This document shows, piece after piece, positions 1 through 7,711 of a stretch of DNA of 64,000 nucleotides. The DNA lies in contig NZ_CP136573.1 of NCBI RefSeq assembly GCF_035194505.1, positions 186,001 through 250,000 of the forward strand, written 5' to 3'. The position numbers and the translations under genes are program-made. The stretch comes from Erythrobacter sp. GTDB lineage: Bacteria; Pseudomonadota; Alphaproteobacteria; Sphingomonadales; Sphingomonadaceae. The notes beneath the pieces were generated by a model. It made no database searches and was not told the DNA's origin. It saw only the letters and a list, made by a program, of their open reading frames with translations. Positions within the stretch are counted from its first letter, which is position 1; each line of letters opens with the position of its first letter.

Positions 1-494
1 TGGTGGAAGGCGCCGATCAGGTTCTTGCCTGCGCGCGTGTTGATCGCGGTCTTGCCGCCGACCGAGGAGTCCACCTGCGCGAGCAGCGTGGTCGGCACCT
101 GCACGAAACCCACTCCGCGCTTGGTGATGGCGCAGGCGAAGCCGACGAGATCGCCCACCACCCCGCCGCCCAGCGCAATCACGTGATCCTTGCGGGTGAC
201 GCCAAGGGCAAGCAGCCTGTCGGTCAGGCGTTCGAGCACGGGCCACGTCTTGGCATCCTCGCCCGGCTCCACCACGAACCATTCGGCGCCGTATCCGCCC
301 GCGGCAAGGCTCGCCTCCAGCGCGGCGTGATAGAGGCGGTGGGTGTTGGTATCGGCCACCACCGGCACCTTGCGCGCGCCCCCGGCATAGCCTTTGAGGA
401 AGGGCGCAGCGGCCTCGGCAAAGCGCGCCAGCAGGCCTTCTGCGATCACCACCTCATAGGGGCGCCCGGCCAGCGCGACGGGAATTACAGCCAT
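1..494 (-). CDS. aroB: 3-dehydroquinate synthase (partial, C-terminus beyond window)
   Basis: Cyclises DAHP to 3-dehydroquinate, the second step of the shikimate pathway, using NAD and a divalent metal in the cytoplasm. About 164 N-terminal residues are visible. They include the family signature GGGVVGDLVGF of the NAD-binding region and the stretch QVPTTLLAQVDSSVGGK, which carries conserved active-site residues. The ATG at 494 overlaps the last ten bases of aroK, so the two genes form a translationally coupled minus-strand operon for consecutive parts of aromatic biosynthesis. The frame is intact to the window edge, and the truncation comes only from the window boundary. Confidence 0.95.
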   Translation of the reverse strand, partial: MAVIPVALAGRPYEVVIAEGLLARFAEAAAPFLKGYAGGARKVPVVADTNTHRLYHAALEASLAAGGYGAEWFVVEPGEDAKTWPVLERLTDRLLALGVTRKDHVIALGGGVVGDLVGFACAITKRGVGFVQVPTTLLAQVDSSVGGKTAINTRAGKNLIGAFH

Positions 495-1060
495 TGATCA
501 ATCGCCTCGAGGATAGCGCGGGCGGTATCGGCGTGGGGGCCGTTATCGCTGCGCACGCGGATGGGGGCCTCGGCATAGAAGGGCGCGCGCTCGGCGGCGA
601 GGCGGGTGAGGATTTCGCGGGGGTCGCCGTTCCTGAGCAAGGGCCGCGTGTTGCGCCGCGCGGTGCGCTCCACCAGCGTATCGATATCGGCGTCGATCCA
701 CACCGCGATGCCACGTTCGAGGATCAGCGCGCGGGTCGCCGGATCGACGAAAGCGCCTCCGCCGGTGGCGATCACGCCGTGGCCTTCCTCGATCAGGCGG
801 GCAATCACGCGCCGCTCGCCGTCGCGGAAATAGGGCTCGCCGAACTGGGCGAAGATTTCCGCGATGGAGAGCTGTGCAGCCTCGACGATCGCCTCGTCGG
901 CATCGACGAAATCGCGCTTCAGCAGCCCGGCCAGCTTGCGGCCGACGGTGGACTTGCCGACCCCCATCAGCCCCACCAGCACCACCGGACGGGTGATGCG
1001 CTGAGCCAGCCCTGCCAGATCGGCAGGCTGGTGATCGGGTGAGAGCGATGCAGCGGACAT
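485..1060 (-). CDS. aroK: Shikimate kinase
   Basis: Phosphorylates shikimate to shikimate-3-phosphate with ATP. The 191-residue protein has a P-loop at residues 30-37 (GLMGVGKS), the DADEAI segment that binds Mg/shikimate, the GGGAF turn and the RPLL lid-region signature, all typical of AroK. Length is usual for alphaproteobacterial enzymes with a short N-terminal extension. The ATG at 1060 is the start just before the P-loop; the open frame runs much further upstream, but there it crosses the divergent genes and is not coding. It is followed with overlap by aroB, and the divergent gene starts only about 40 bp away. Confidence 0.96.
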   Translation of the reverse strand: MSAASLSPDHQPADLAGLAQRITRPVVLVGLMGVGKSTVGRKLAGLLKRDFVDADEAIVEAAQLSIAEIFAQFGEPYFRDGERRVIARLIEEGHGVIATGGGAFVDPATRALILERGIAVWIDADIDTLVERTARRNTRPLLRNGDPREILTRLAAERAPFYAEAPIRVRSDNGPHADTARAILEAIDQWL

Positions 1061-1098
1061 TGCCGCACGGCCTATAGATGGGCTAGGGCGCGTGCAAT

Positions 1099-1299
1099 AT
1101 GCCAAACCTTGCCCGCCCCGTGCCCGCCCGGCAGATTCTCTCGCGCGAACCGGCGCAGAGGATGCGCGTGCCGCGTGGGCGGGTGGTGGCGGGTGTGCTG
1201 GTGCTGCTGGCGCTGGTGGCGCTCGCGTGGATGGATGGCGGGGAAGAGCCGCTCCATCCGATTGCGCAGGAGATCGAACTTCCCGGAGCCGCGCGATGA
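1099..1299 (+). CDS. Small single-pass membrane protein, unknown function
   Basis: A predicted 66-residue protein with a basic N-terminus, one hydrophobic segment (about residues 28-45, VVAGVLVLLALVALAW) and a short acidic tail (MDGGEEPLHPI). I do not recognise a family. Its stop overlaps the start of the next gene (ATGA), which supports it being a real, co-translated gene. No good Shine-Dalgarno precedes the ATG at 1099. The in-frame ATG at 1162, just after AGAGG, would give a 45-residue version that keeps the membrane segment. The position between the aroK promoter region and a secreted protein suggests an envelope role, but this is inference only. Confidence 0.6.
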   Translation: MPNLARPVPARQILSREPAQRMRVPRGRVVAGVLVLLALVALAWMDGGEEPLHPIAQEIELPGAAR

Positions 1300-3248
1300 G
1301 CCGTTCGGGGAGCCGCGCTAAGTTTGCCCTTGCTGCCTCTGTCCTCGCTCTGGGCATTGGCGGTGCGATCGCCGGGGCGGGTCTTGCCGGCATGGCGAGC
1401 GCGCAGGGCAAGCCCGAATCGATCCTCCCCCCGGGATTTGACGATCCCGCCCCCGCGCCGCGTCCTGCGCCCGCGCCTGCGCAGCGCCCTGCACAGGGCC
1501 CTTCGCAGCCGACTGTGACCCGCCCCTCCACCGGCACGCAACCGGGCGTGGCAGGGCCGGGCACTGTCTTCCCCGGCACGGGGCCGGCCATGCCGGTCGA
1601 TGCGCCGCCGCTGCCATCGATCACCCGCGACGAACTCGCGCGCCTGCCGACGCTCGAACAGCTCGAAAACATGTCGACCGAGGAACTTGACCAGCTGCTC
1701 GGGCTGAAGCCGCGTTCGGACATGCCCTCGGGCGCGCGCCGGGCGCTGACCCGCGTGGGCGTGCTGGCGGTGGAGGAGGGCGGTCTGCCGCCGCGTGCGC
1801 TCGCCAACCAGCCCGAAGCGCTGGTGCGGGCGGTGCTCGCGGGCAACAAGGGTCCGCTGGTGTCGCGCTGGGGGCATATCCTGCTGCGCCGCACGCTGGC
1901 GAGCCGCATGGCCGCGCCGCTCGGCATGGACCCTATAGACTTTGCCGCCTTGCGCGTCGGTCTGCTTGACCGGATCGGCGAATATGCCGTCGCCCGCGCG
2001 GTGGCGCAGGATATCGACACGGCGAGCTGGTCGCCCGCGCTCACCGATGCTGCGCTGAAAGCCTATCTGGCGACCGGCGATGTCACCGGCGCCTGCCCGG
2101 CGGTGCGCCTGCAGGGTTCCACCCGCGAGGATGGCGAATGGCAGCTGATGCAGGCGATCTGCAACGCCTTCGGGGGAGAGACCGCGCTGGCCGCGACCCA
2201 GCTGGACCGCGCGCTGTTCCGCGGGGTGGCACCGCGGGTCGATGTGTTGCTGGCGCGGCGCTTTGCCGGAGCGGCAGGGCGCGGGCAGCGGGCGGTGAAT
2301 ATCGAATGGCAGGGGGTCGATGATCTCAGTCCCTTGCGCTTCAGCCTTGCAACTGCCCTCGGCGAGCCGGTGCCCGAAGAGCTGCTCGATGGCGCGCTGA
2401 AAGCCCGCGGCGGGGCCTATTTCGCCCGTGCAGGGGCCCTGCTGCCGATGCTGCCTGCCGGCACCCGCGCCGGCTTTGCCGGAAGGGCCGCGCGCGAGGG
2501 GATCATGTCCTCGCAGGCGCTGATCGATCTCTATTCCGCGGTCTATGCCGATCCTGCGGCCGAGGGCGAGACGCAGACCCATGCCGCGGCCTTGCGCGAA
2601 GCCTATCTCGCCGAAGACCCGGCGGACCGGATCGCGGCGATGCAGCGATTGTGGGATGCGGGCAATGCCATTGGCGGCGGGGACGGCTACGGGGCAAGGG
2701 TGCTCACCGCCTATGCCGCCGCGCGCATTCCGGCCGATGCGGCGCTTGCGGACAGTGCTGGCGGGCTGATCGCGGCGATGCTTACCGCCGGGCTGGATCG
2801 CGATGCGCTGGCGTGGCGCGATGTGGTCGAGGACGGCTCGCTCGCCTGGGCGCTGATCGCACTGGCTGATGGCGCAGCGGGCGAGGTGTCGCAGGGCGAT
2901 GTCGAGACCTTCATCAGCGATGATGACAGCGCGGGTAGCCGCAAATCGGCCTTCCTCGTGGCGGGCCTCGCGGGGCTCGGCAAGCTCTCCGAAGGCGATG
3001 CGGCCGCGCTGGCGGACGACACCGGCTTCGATCTGGCGCGCCAGACCCGCTGGACCCGCACCATTGCGCGAGCGGGCGAGGTCAATAATCCGGTGCTGGT
3101 GGCCTTGCTCGCAGGGCTCGGGATGCAGGGGACGAGCTGGGAGCAGATGACCCCGCTCCACCTCTATCACATCGTCTCGGCCCTCAACCGCGTGGGCCTC
3201 AATGCCGAAGCCCGGATGATCGCCGCCGAGGCGGTGGCGCGCGGATAA
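1296..3248 (+). CDS. Large secreted/periplasmic protein of unknown function
   Basis: A 650-residue protein with a clear N-terminal signal peptide (basic SRSGSRAK, hydrophobic core, ASA|Q cleavage near residue 36), then a Pro/Ala-rich linker to about residue 105, then a long Ala/Leu-rich, probably helical body that may be repeat-like (TPR-like packing is possible, but no motif is certain). It overlaps the 66-residue membrane protein upstream by ATGA and xerD downstream by TAATG, so the three are co-translated. I cannot assign a function. Conserved linkage to xerD may merely reflect operon structure. Composition matches the chromosomal background. Confidence 0.75.
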   Translation: MSRSGSRAKFALAASVLALGIGGAIAGAGLAGMASAQGKPESILPPGFDDPAPAPRPAPAPAQRPAQGPSQPTVTRPSTGTQPGVAGPGTVFPGTGPAMPVDAPPLPSITRDELARLPTLEQLENMSTEELDQLLGLKPRSDMPSGARRALTRVGVLAVEEGGLPPRALANQPEALVRAVLAGNKGPLVSRWGHILLRRTLASRMAAPLGMDPIDFAALRVGLLDRIGEYAVARAVAQDIDTASWSPALTDAALKAYLATGDVTGACPAVRLQGSTREDGEWQLMQAICNAFGGETALAATQLDRALFRGVAPRVDVLLARRFAGAAGRGQRAVNIEWQGVDDLSPLRFSLATALGEPVPEELLDGALKARGGAYFARAGALLPMLPAGTRAGFAGRAAREGIMSSQALIDLYSAVYADPAAEGETQTHAAALREAYLAEDPADRIAAMQRLWDAGNAIGGGDGYGARVLTAYAAARIPADAALADSAGGLIAAMLTAGLDRDALAWRDVVEDGSLAWALIALADGAAGEVSQGDVETFISDDDSAGSRKSAFLVAGLAGLGKLSEGDAAALADDTGFDLARQTRWTRTIARAGEVNNPVLVALLAGLGMQGTSWEQMTPLHLYHIVSALNRVGLNAEARMIAAEAVARG

Positions 3249-4135
3249 TGTCCGCGGCAACGCAGGCGTTTCTCGCGATGCTCGCTGCCGAGCGCGGAGC
3301 AGCCGCCAACACGCTCGCGGCCTATGCCCGCGATCTTGCACAGGCCGAGGAAGCGATCGGCGATCTGGCCGCTGCGCCGCGCGATGCCGTTGCCACGCTT
3401 GCAGGCGAATGGGCGAGCCTCGCGCCTGCCAGTGTCGCGCGCAAGACCTCGGCCCTCAGGCAGTTCTTCGCCTTCGCCATCGACGAGGGCTGGCGCGGCG
3501 ATGATCCCTCGGGCGCGCTCCCCCGCCCACGCACCCGCCGTCCGCTGCCCAAGGTTATGGGCCACGATGCGATCGCCGCGCTCTTCGCCCGTGCCGAGGA
3601 GGAGGCGAGAAGCGATGATCCCGCTGCCGTCAGGATGCTGGCGCTGATCGAGCTGCTCTATGGCTCGGGCCTGCGCGCCTCCGAACTTGTCACCCTGCCG
3701 CTCTCCGCTGTGCCGCGCGATGCGCCTTTCATCACGGTGACGGGCAAGGGCGGGACCACGCGGCTGGTGCCGGTCGGCGGGCGGGCGCTGGCGGCGCTGG
3801 CGCGCTGGACCGTGCTGCGCCCGGCCGATCCGCCTTCGCGCTTCCTGTTCCCCTCGCGCGGGGGCAAGCCGTTGTCACGGGTGCGGTTGTTCCAGCTCCT
3901 CAAGGACCTCGCAGGCCGGGCCGGGCTCGATCCCGCCGCGATCAGCCCGCACGTTTTGCGCCATGCCTTTGCCACCCATCTGCTGGAAGGCGGGGCGGAC
4001 CTGCGCGTGCTGCAGACCCTGCTCGGCCATGCCGACATTTCCACCACCCAGATATATACCCATGTCGATGCCGCGCGGCTGGTGGCGTTGGTCAATGCCC
4101 GTCACCCGCTTGCAACCCGCGCCACATCGGACTAG
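3248..4135 (+). CDS. xerD: Site-specific tyrosine recombinase XerD
   Basis: Tyrosine recombinase of 295 residues that with XerC resolves chromosome dimers at dif. An N-terminal SAM-like core-binding domain (residues 5-90) is followed by the catalytic domain. The full catalytic set is visible: Arg143, Lys167, His235-x-x-Arg238, His261 and the nucleophile Tyr270 in TTQIYTH. Length is the usual 290-310. XerD rather than XerC or an integrase is favoured by the neighbouring accA and aroKB, a conserved arrangement in alphaproteobacteria, and by the absence of nearby mobile-element genes. The ATG overlaps the preceding stop (TAATG). Confidence 0.92.
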   Translation: MSAATQAFLAMLAAERGAAANTLAAYARDLAQAEEAIGDLAAAPRDAVATLAGEWASLAPASVARKTSALRQFFAFAIDEGWRGDDPSGALPRPRTRRPLPKVMGHDAIAALFARAEEEARSDDPAAVRMLALIELLYGSGLRASELVTLPLSAVPRDAPFITVTGKGGTTRLVPVGGRALAALARWTVLRPADPPSRFLFPSRGGKPLSRVRLFQLLKDLAGRAGLDPAAISPHVLRHAFATHLLEGGADLRVLQTLLGHADISTTQIYTHVDAARLVALVNARHPLATRATSD

Positions 4136-4144
4136 CGCCTTGCC

Positions 4145-5089
4145 ATGATTTCCTATCTCGATTTCGAGAAGCCGGTGGCAGCGCTGGAAGAGCGCATCAC
4201 CCAGCTTCGAAGCGTCAATGCGCTGCACGATGTGGATGTCGCGGCCGAGATTGCCCGGCTCGAAGCCAAAAGCACCGAGCTGCTCGCCAGCACCTATGCC
4301 TCGCTCACCCCGTGGCAGAAGACGCAGGTCGCTCGGCATCCGCAGCGCCCGCATTTCCGCGACTATGTTGCCAATGCCTTCAGCGACTTCATGCCGCTGG
4401 GCGGGGACCGGCTCTATGCCGATGACCTTGCGATCATGGGCGGCTTTGCGACGCTGGGCGGACGCAAGGTCATGCTGATCGGGCACGAGAAGGGCCACGA
4501 CACCAAGACGCGGATTGCGCACAATTTCGGCATGGGCAAACCCGAAGGCTATCGCAAGGCGATCCGCCTGATGGAACTGGCGGACCGATTCGGCCTGCCT
4601 GTGGTGACGCTGGTCGACACCTCGGGCGCTTTTCCGGGGATCGAGGCGGAAGAGCGCGGCCAGGCCGAAGCCATTGCCCGGTCGACCGAAGCCTGTCTGG
4701 CGCTGGGCGTGCCGATGGTTGCGGTGATCGTGGGCGAGGGCGGATCGGGCGGCGCGGTGGCGCTCGCCTCGGCCAACCGGGTGCTGATGATGGAGCACGC
4801 GGTCTATTCGGTAATCTCGCCCGAAGGCTGCGCCTCGATCCTGTGGCGCACTTCGGACAAGGCTGCTGACGCCGCGCAGGCGATGAAGGTCACCGCGCAG
4901 CATCTGAAGCGCGACAATGTGATCGACCGGATCGTCAAGGAGCCGGTCGGCGGGGCGCAGCGCGATCCGGTGACGGCCTCGCGCCTGCTGGGGCAGGCTC
5001 TGGCCGAGGAGCTTGACGGGCTCTCCACCAAGACCCGCGCCGAGATCATCGCCCAGCGCGAAGAGCGGTTCCTCGCCATCGGCGGTTAA
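4145..5089 (+). CDS. accA: Acetyl-CoA carboxylase carboxyltransferase subunit alpha
   Basis: Alpha half of the carboxyltransferase of acetyl-CoA carboxylase, which transfers CO2 from carboxybiotin to acetyl-CoA to make malonyl-CoA for fatty acids. The 314-residue length is normal. Family motifs include an N-terminal helical segment starting SYLDFEKPVAALE, LVDTSGAFPG, EGGSGGAVALA (oxyanion-hole glycines) and SVISPEGCASILWR. It starts nine bases after xerD ends and is probably in the same transcript. The partner accD is not in this window, as is common in proteobacteria. Confidence 0.97.
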   Translation: MISYLDFEKPVAALEERITQLRSVNALHDVDVAAEIARLEAKSTELLASTYASLTPWQKTQVARHPQRPHFRDYVANAFSDFMPLGGDRLYADDLAIMGGFATLGGRKVMLIGHEKGHDTKTRIAHNFGMGKPEGYRKAIRLMELADRFGLPVVTLVDTSGAFPGIEAEERGQAEAIARSTEACLALGVPMVAVIVGEGGSGGAVALASANRVLMMEHAVYSVISPEGCASILWRTSDKAADAAQAMKVTAQHLKRDNVIDRIVKEPVGGAQRDPVTASRLLGQALAEELDGLSTKTRAEIIAQREERFLAIGG

Positions 5090-5168
5090 GCTTCGCTCAG
5101 GCAAGCCCTTGTCGCGGGCGGCTTTCCCGATAGTCTGGGGGCCGGACAGAACAGCGGGAGACAAGGCC

Positions 5169-6653
5169 ATGGCACATAGAATCACGCGCAAGACCCTCGC
5201 GGTCGGCGTTGCCGCGCTGGCACTGGCCAGCAGCGTCGGCGTGGCCACGGCGCAGATCCCCGCGTCCTCTGCCCCGATCACGCCGCAGGAAGCCCGGATG
5301 GGCGCAGAATATCACCCGCAGTTCCTCGCCGAATTCGGCGGCGCGATGAGCGGGCCGCAGGCCGCTTACGTGGAGCAGGTGAGCAAGAATATCGCGGTGC
5401 AATCGGGCCTCGGCAATGCGCGCGAGAGCTTTACGGTCAGCCTGCTCAATTCATCGGTCCACAATGCCTTCGCGGTGCCGGGCGGCTATATCTACACCAC
5501 CCGCCAGCTGGTGACGCTGATGAACAACGAGGCGGAGCTGGCCGCGGTGATGGGCCACGAGGTCGGCCATGTCGCCGCACGCCATTCGCAGCGGCGGCAA
5601 AAGGCGGCGCAGCGCAATTCGATCCTCGGTGTGCTCGGCGCGATCGGCTCCTCGATCCTCTTGGGCGATTCGGGGATCGGCAGCACCCTGTCGCGCGGGT
5701 TTCTCGAAGGCTCGCAGCTCTTGACCCTGCGGTTCTCGCGCAAGCAGGAGCTGGAGGCTGATAATCTCGGCATCCAGTATCTCGCCCGCGCCGGTTATGA
5801 TCGCCGCGCGATGAGCACGGTGCTGGCGAGCCTTGCCGCGCAGAACGCGCTGGAGGCGCGGCTGGCAGGACGCAATGCCAGCGTGCCCGAATGGGCCTCG
5901 ACCCACCCCGATCCGGCGAGCCGGGTGCAGGGCGCGCTGGCCAAGGCTGGCGGGGCAGGGGCAAGCGGCGGGATCACCAACCGCGACACCTTCCTCGCGC
6001 GGATCGACGGGCTGCTTTACGGCGACGATCCGGCGCAAGGGATGATCGAAGGCAGCAGCTTCATCCACCCCGAACTGCGCCTCGCCTTCACCGCGCCCCA
6101 GGGCTTCTACATGGTCAACGGCACGCGGGCGGTGGCGATCCAGGGGCAGGGCGGGCAGGCGCAGATGACGCTGGCACCCTATAATGGCAATCTCGACACC
6201 TATGTGCGCGCTGCCTTCACCGCGCTGGGCGGCGAGCGCGGCAATCTCGCACCGCAGCAGCTCGAGCGCACCGCAGTGAACGGGCTTCCGGCGGCCTATG
6301 GCGTGGCGCGGGTCAGCAATGGTCAGGGACAGGTGGACGTGGTCGTCTACGCCTATGAATTCGCGCGCGACCGGGCTTACCACTTCGTCGCGATCGCACC
6401 GGCCGGGAGCACGGCGACCTTCAACCCGATGTTCCAGTCGATGCGCCGGATCTCGGCGGCGGAAGCCGGGGCCGTGGTGCCCAAGAAGTTGCAGGTGGTG
6501 ACCGTGGCGCGCGGCGACACCATCGCCAGCCTTGCGCGCCGGATGGCCTATCCCAACGAACAGGAAGCGCGCTTCCGCGTTCTGAATGCGCTGGGCAACA
6601 CCGCGACCCTGACGCCCGGGCAGAAGGTCAAGCTGGTGGTTAGAGCGCGTTAG
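5169..6653 (+). CDS. M48-family periplasmic zinc metalloprotease with C-terminal LysM-like domain
   Basis: A 494-residue exported peptidase related to BepA/LoiP-type M48 proteases that act in outer-membrane protein quality control. A signal peptide (residues 1-29, ending ATA|Q) is followed by the M48 domain with zinc motif HEVGH at residues 130-134 and the third-ligand segment KQELEADNLG. The C-terminus (about 445-490) has a LysM-like fold signature, VARGDTIASLARRM...LTPGQKVKLVV, which could bind peptidoglycan. The ATG at 5169 was chosen because it begins the signal peptide; the open frame extends upstream only as overlap with accA. It lies 79 bp after accA and is probably separately expressed. 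Confidence 0.9.
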   Translation: MAHRITRKTLAVGVAALALASSVGVATAQIPASSAPITPQEARMGAEYHPQFLAEFGGAMSGPQAAYVEQVSKNIAVQSGLGNARESFTVSLLNSSVHNAFAVPGGYIYTTRQLVTLMNNEAELAAVMGHEVGHVAARHSQRRQKAAQRNSILGVLGAIGSSILLGDSGIGSTLSRGFLEGSQLLTLRFSRKQELEADNLGIQYLARAGYDRRAMSTVLASLAAQNALEARLAGRNASVPEWASTHPDPASRVQGALAKAGGAGASGGITNRDTFLARIDGLLYGDDPAQGMIEGSSFIHPELRLAFTAPQGFYMVNGTRAVAIQGQGGQAQMTLAPYNGNLDTYVRAAFTALGGERGNLAPQQLERTAVNGLPAAYGVARVSNGQGQVDVVVYAYEFARDRAYHFVAIAPAGSTATFNPMFQSMRRISAAEAGAVVPKKLQVVTVARGDTIASLARRMAYPNEQEARFRVLNALGNTATLTPGQKVKLVVRAR

Positions 6654-6694
6654 ATTTGCGCGGGTTCGCTGGCGCGAACCGCCCACAAACAAAA

Positions 6695-6720
6695 AGCGGC
6701 GGAGGTTGCCCTCCGCCGCT
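6695..6720. terminator. Rho-independent terminator after flp copy 1 (possibly bidirectional)
   Basis: Perfect 11-bp stem AGCGGCGGAGG/CCTCCGCCGCT with a four-base loop. On the minus strand it is followed by TTTTTGTTTG, matching termination of the pilin gene that ends at 6745. On the plus strand the tail TCGTGTTTTGG is poorer, but could also stop the transcript of the peptidase gene that ends at 6653. Confidence 0.85.
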
Positions 6721-6744
6721 TCGTGTTTTGGCGAACGCCCGCGA

Positions 6745-6918
6745 TTACGCGTTGGCGGTGTTCAGCGTGGTCGACACGCCGCCGAAAGTGGTGTTGAGGC
6801 TGGTGCCCAGAGCCTGCATGCCGACGATGGCGGCAACGGCGATGAGGGCGGCGATCAGGCCATATTCGATGGCGGTCGCGCCAGCTTCGTCACGGAAAAG
6901 GTTCTTGATGGTGGTCAT
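6745..6918 (-). CDS. Flp/Fap-type pilin (copy 1)
   Basis: A 57-residue prepilin of the Flp (type IVb, tad) family: short basic leader ending in Gly, then ATAIEYGL, the E-Y pair at mature positions 5-6, and a hydrophobic helix LIAALIAVAAIVGMQ. Prepilin peptidase would cut after Gly (DEAG|ATAIEYG). The product is identical to that of the copy at 7156-7329. The ATG at 6918 gives the normal leader length; an in-frame upstream ATG would put an unusual extension before it. No tad/cpa assembly genes are in the window, so assembly machinery must be elsewhere. A terminator follows directly. Confidence 0.93.
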   Translation of the reverse strand: MTTIKNLFRDEAGATAIEYGLIAALIAVAAIVGMQALGTSLNTTFGGVSTTLNTANA

Positions 6919-7105
6919 GTCTAGTCTCCTGGTTTCGGTCTTCGGTACCAATGCCGTTCCTGTCCTAGCGGCCCAGCACTGTCAGAATATCCGGCAACCC
7001 CTTGCAAAAGGTTAACAGGCGTTGCTCTTTCTGCTCGGTGGTAATCGCGTTGATTTGAGCGGGTTCGTGGGCGGGAGATCTGTATTCTCAAGCACACAAA
7101 CAAAA

Positions 7106-7131
7106 AGCGGCGGAGGTTGCCCTCCGCCGCT
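7106..7131. terminator. Rho-independent terminator after flp copy 2
   Basis: Same hairpin as at 6695-6720: an 11-bp GC-rich stem followed on the minus strand by a TTTTTGTTTG tail. It would separate transcription of copy 2 from copy 1, making the two pilin genes independent units. Confidence 0.85.
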
Positions 7132-7155
7132 TCGTGTTTTGGCGAACGCCCGCGA

Positions 7156-7329
7156 TTACGCGTTGGCGGTGTTCAGCGTGGTCGACACGCCGCCGAAGGT
7201 GGTGTTGAGGCTGGTGCCCAGAGCCTGCATGCCGACGATGGCGGCAACGGCGATGAGAGCGGCGATCAGGCCATATTCGATAGCGGTCGCGCCAGCTTCG
7301 TCACGGAAAAGGTTCTTGATGGTGGTCAT
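7156..7329 (-). CDS. Flp/Fap-type pilin (copy 2, identical protein)
   Basis: Encodes the same 57-residue prepilin as 6745-6918; the genes differ at three synonymous sites only. Cleavage is expected after DEAG, giving a mature pilin beginning ATAIEYGL. The conserved leader around the start (TCTCCTGG on the plus strand, so AGGAGA on the coding strand) supplies the Shine-Dalgarno sequence. A half-site TTAA lies about 70 bp upstream. Identical proteins from two separately terminated genes suggest dosage or differential expression rather than a mixed pilus. Confidence 0.93.
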   Translation of the reverse strand: MTTIKNLFRDEAGATAIEYGLIAALIAVAAIVGMQALGTSLNTTFGGVSTTLNTANA

Positions 7330-7449
7330 GTCTAGTCTCCTGGTTTCGGCCTTCGGTACCCATACCGTTCCGCTTGGCCCGGCCCGGTGTAGTTGTGTTT
7401 AACTGCGTGCTATTGAGGAATTCCTAACATCGAATACTATTTTCGAAGT

Positions 7450-7632
7450 TCAGCCCCCCATGGCGCCCAGTGTGCTTGTCTCGACAACGCGCCACATCGC
7501 GATGGTTTCGGTTGCAACTTCTTGCATCCCCACGAGTATGGCCACAATGATGAGGCTCACAATCAGGCCGTATTCGACAGCGGAAGAACCTGACGTGTCG
7601 GCCTTGATGGTCCTGAGAAGGTTCGTCAGCAT
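7450..7632 (-). CDS. Flp-family pilin, divergent third copy
   Basis: A 60-residue prepilin: leader MLTNLLRTIKADTSG followed by SSAVEYGLIVSLIIVAILVG, the Flp signature with Glu-Tyr and a hydrophobic helix. It differs clearly from the two identical copies downstream and has a longer, charged C-terminal part (EVATETIAMWRVVE). It is upstream of them on the same strand, with about 120 bp between genes. It may be a minor pilin or a pseudopilin-like subunit. A CtrA-like site (TTAA-N7-TTGA) lies about 55 bp upstream of its start. Confidence 0.88.
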   Translation of the reverse strand: MLTNLLRTIKADTSGSSAVEYGLIVSLIIVAILVGMQEVATETIAMWRVVETSTLGAMGG

Positions 7633-7686
7633 CTTGGGTTGATCCGCTTTCCTGCGTCCTGATGCTCTCGAAATCGTAGGTACGGG

Positions 7687-7701
7687 TTAAGAAAGAGTTG
7701 A
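7687..7701. promoter_or_regulatory. Possible CtrA-type site (one mismatch)
   Basis: TTAA-GAAAGAG-TTGA matches the CtrA consensus TTAA-N7-TTAA at seven of eight positions. It lies between the divergent third Flp pilin gene and the MutT-type gene. CtrA directly controls the Flp pilin gene pilA in Caulobacter; its role here is inference. Confidence 0.35.
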
Positions 7702-7711
7702 TGGTCGTACG

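Larger units (their letters stand above)
6684..6949. repeat. Tandem duplication, copy 1 (flp gene unit)
   Basis: This 266-bp unit is repeated at 7095-7360 in direct orientation with four base differences. It contains the terminator, the whole Flp pilin coding sequence and about 30 bp upstream of its start. Three differences are synonymous changes in the pilin; one is in the upstream leader. The similarity stops abruptly at GGTACC on one side and CACAAAC on the other. Confidence 0.95.
7095..7360. repeat. Tandem duplication, copy 2 (flp gene unit)
   Basis: Second copy of the 266-bp unit at 6684-6949 (offset 411 bp, four mismatches). The 145 bp that separate the two copies are unrelated to the sequence upstream of copy 2, so each pilin gene has its own upstream region. 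Confidence 0.95.

Noticed and set aside
1083..3341. 752-codon minus-strand frame
   Set aside because: Antisense to the secreted protein gene with signal peptide; shadow of high GC at third positions.
3248..4135. Phage or island integrase
   Set aside because: The tyrosine recombinase is flanked by core genes (accA, aroKB) and has XerD length and context; no attachment repeats were seen.
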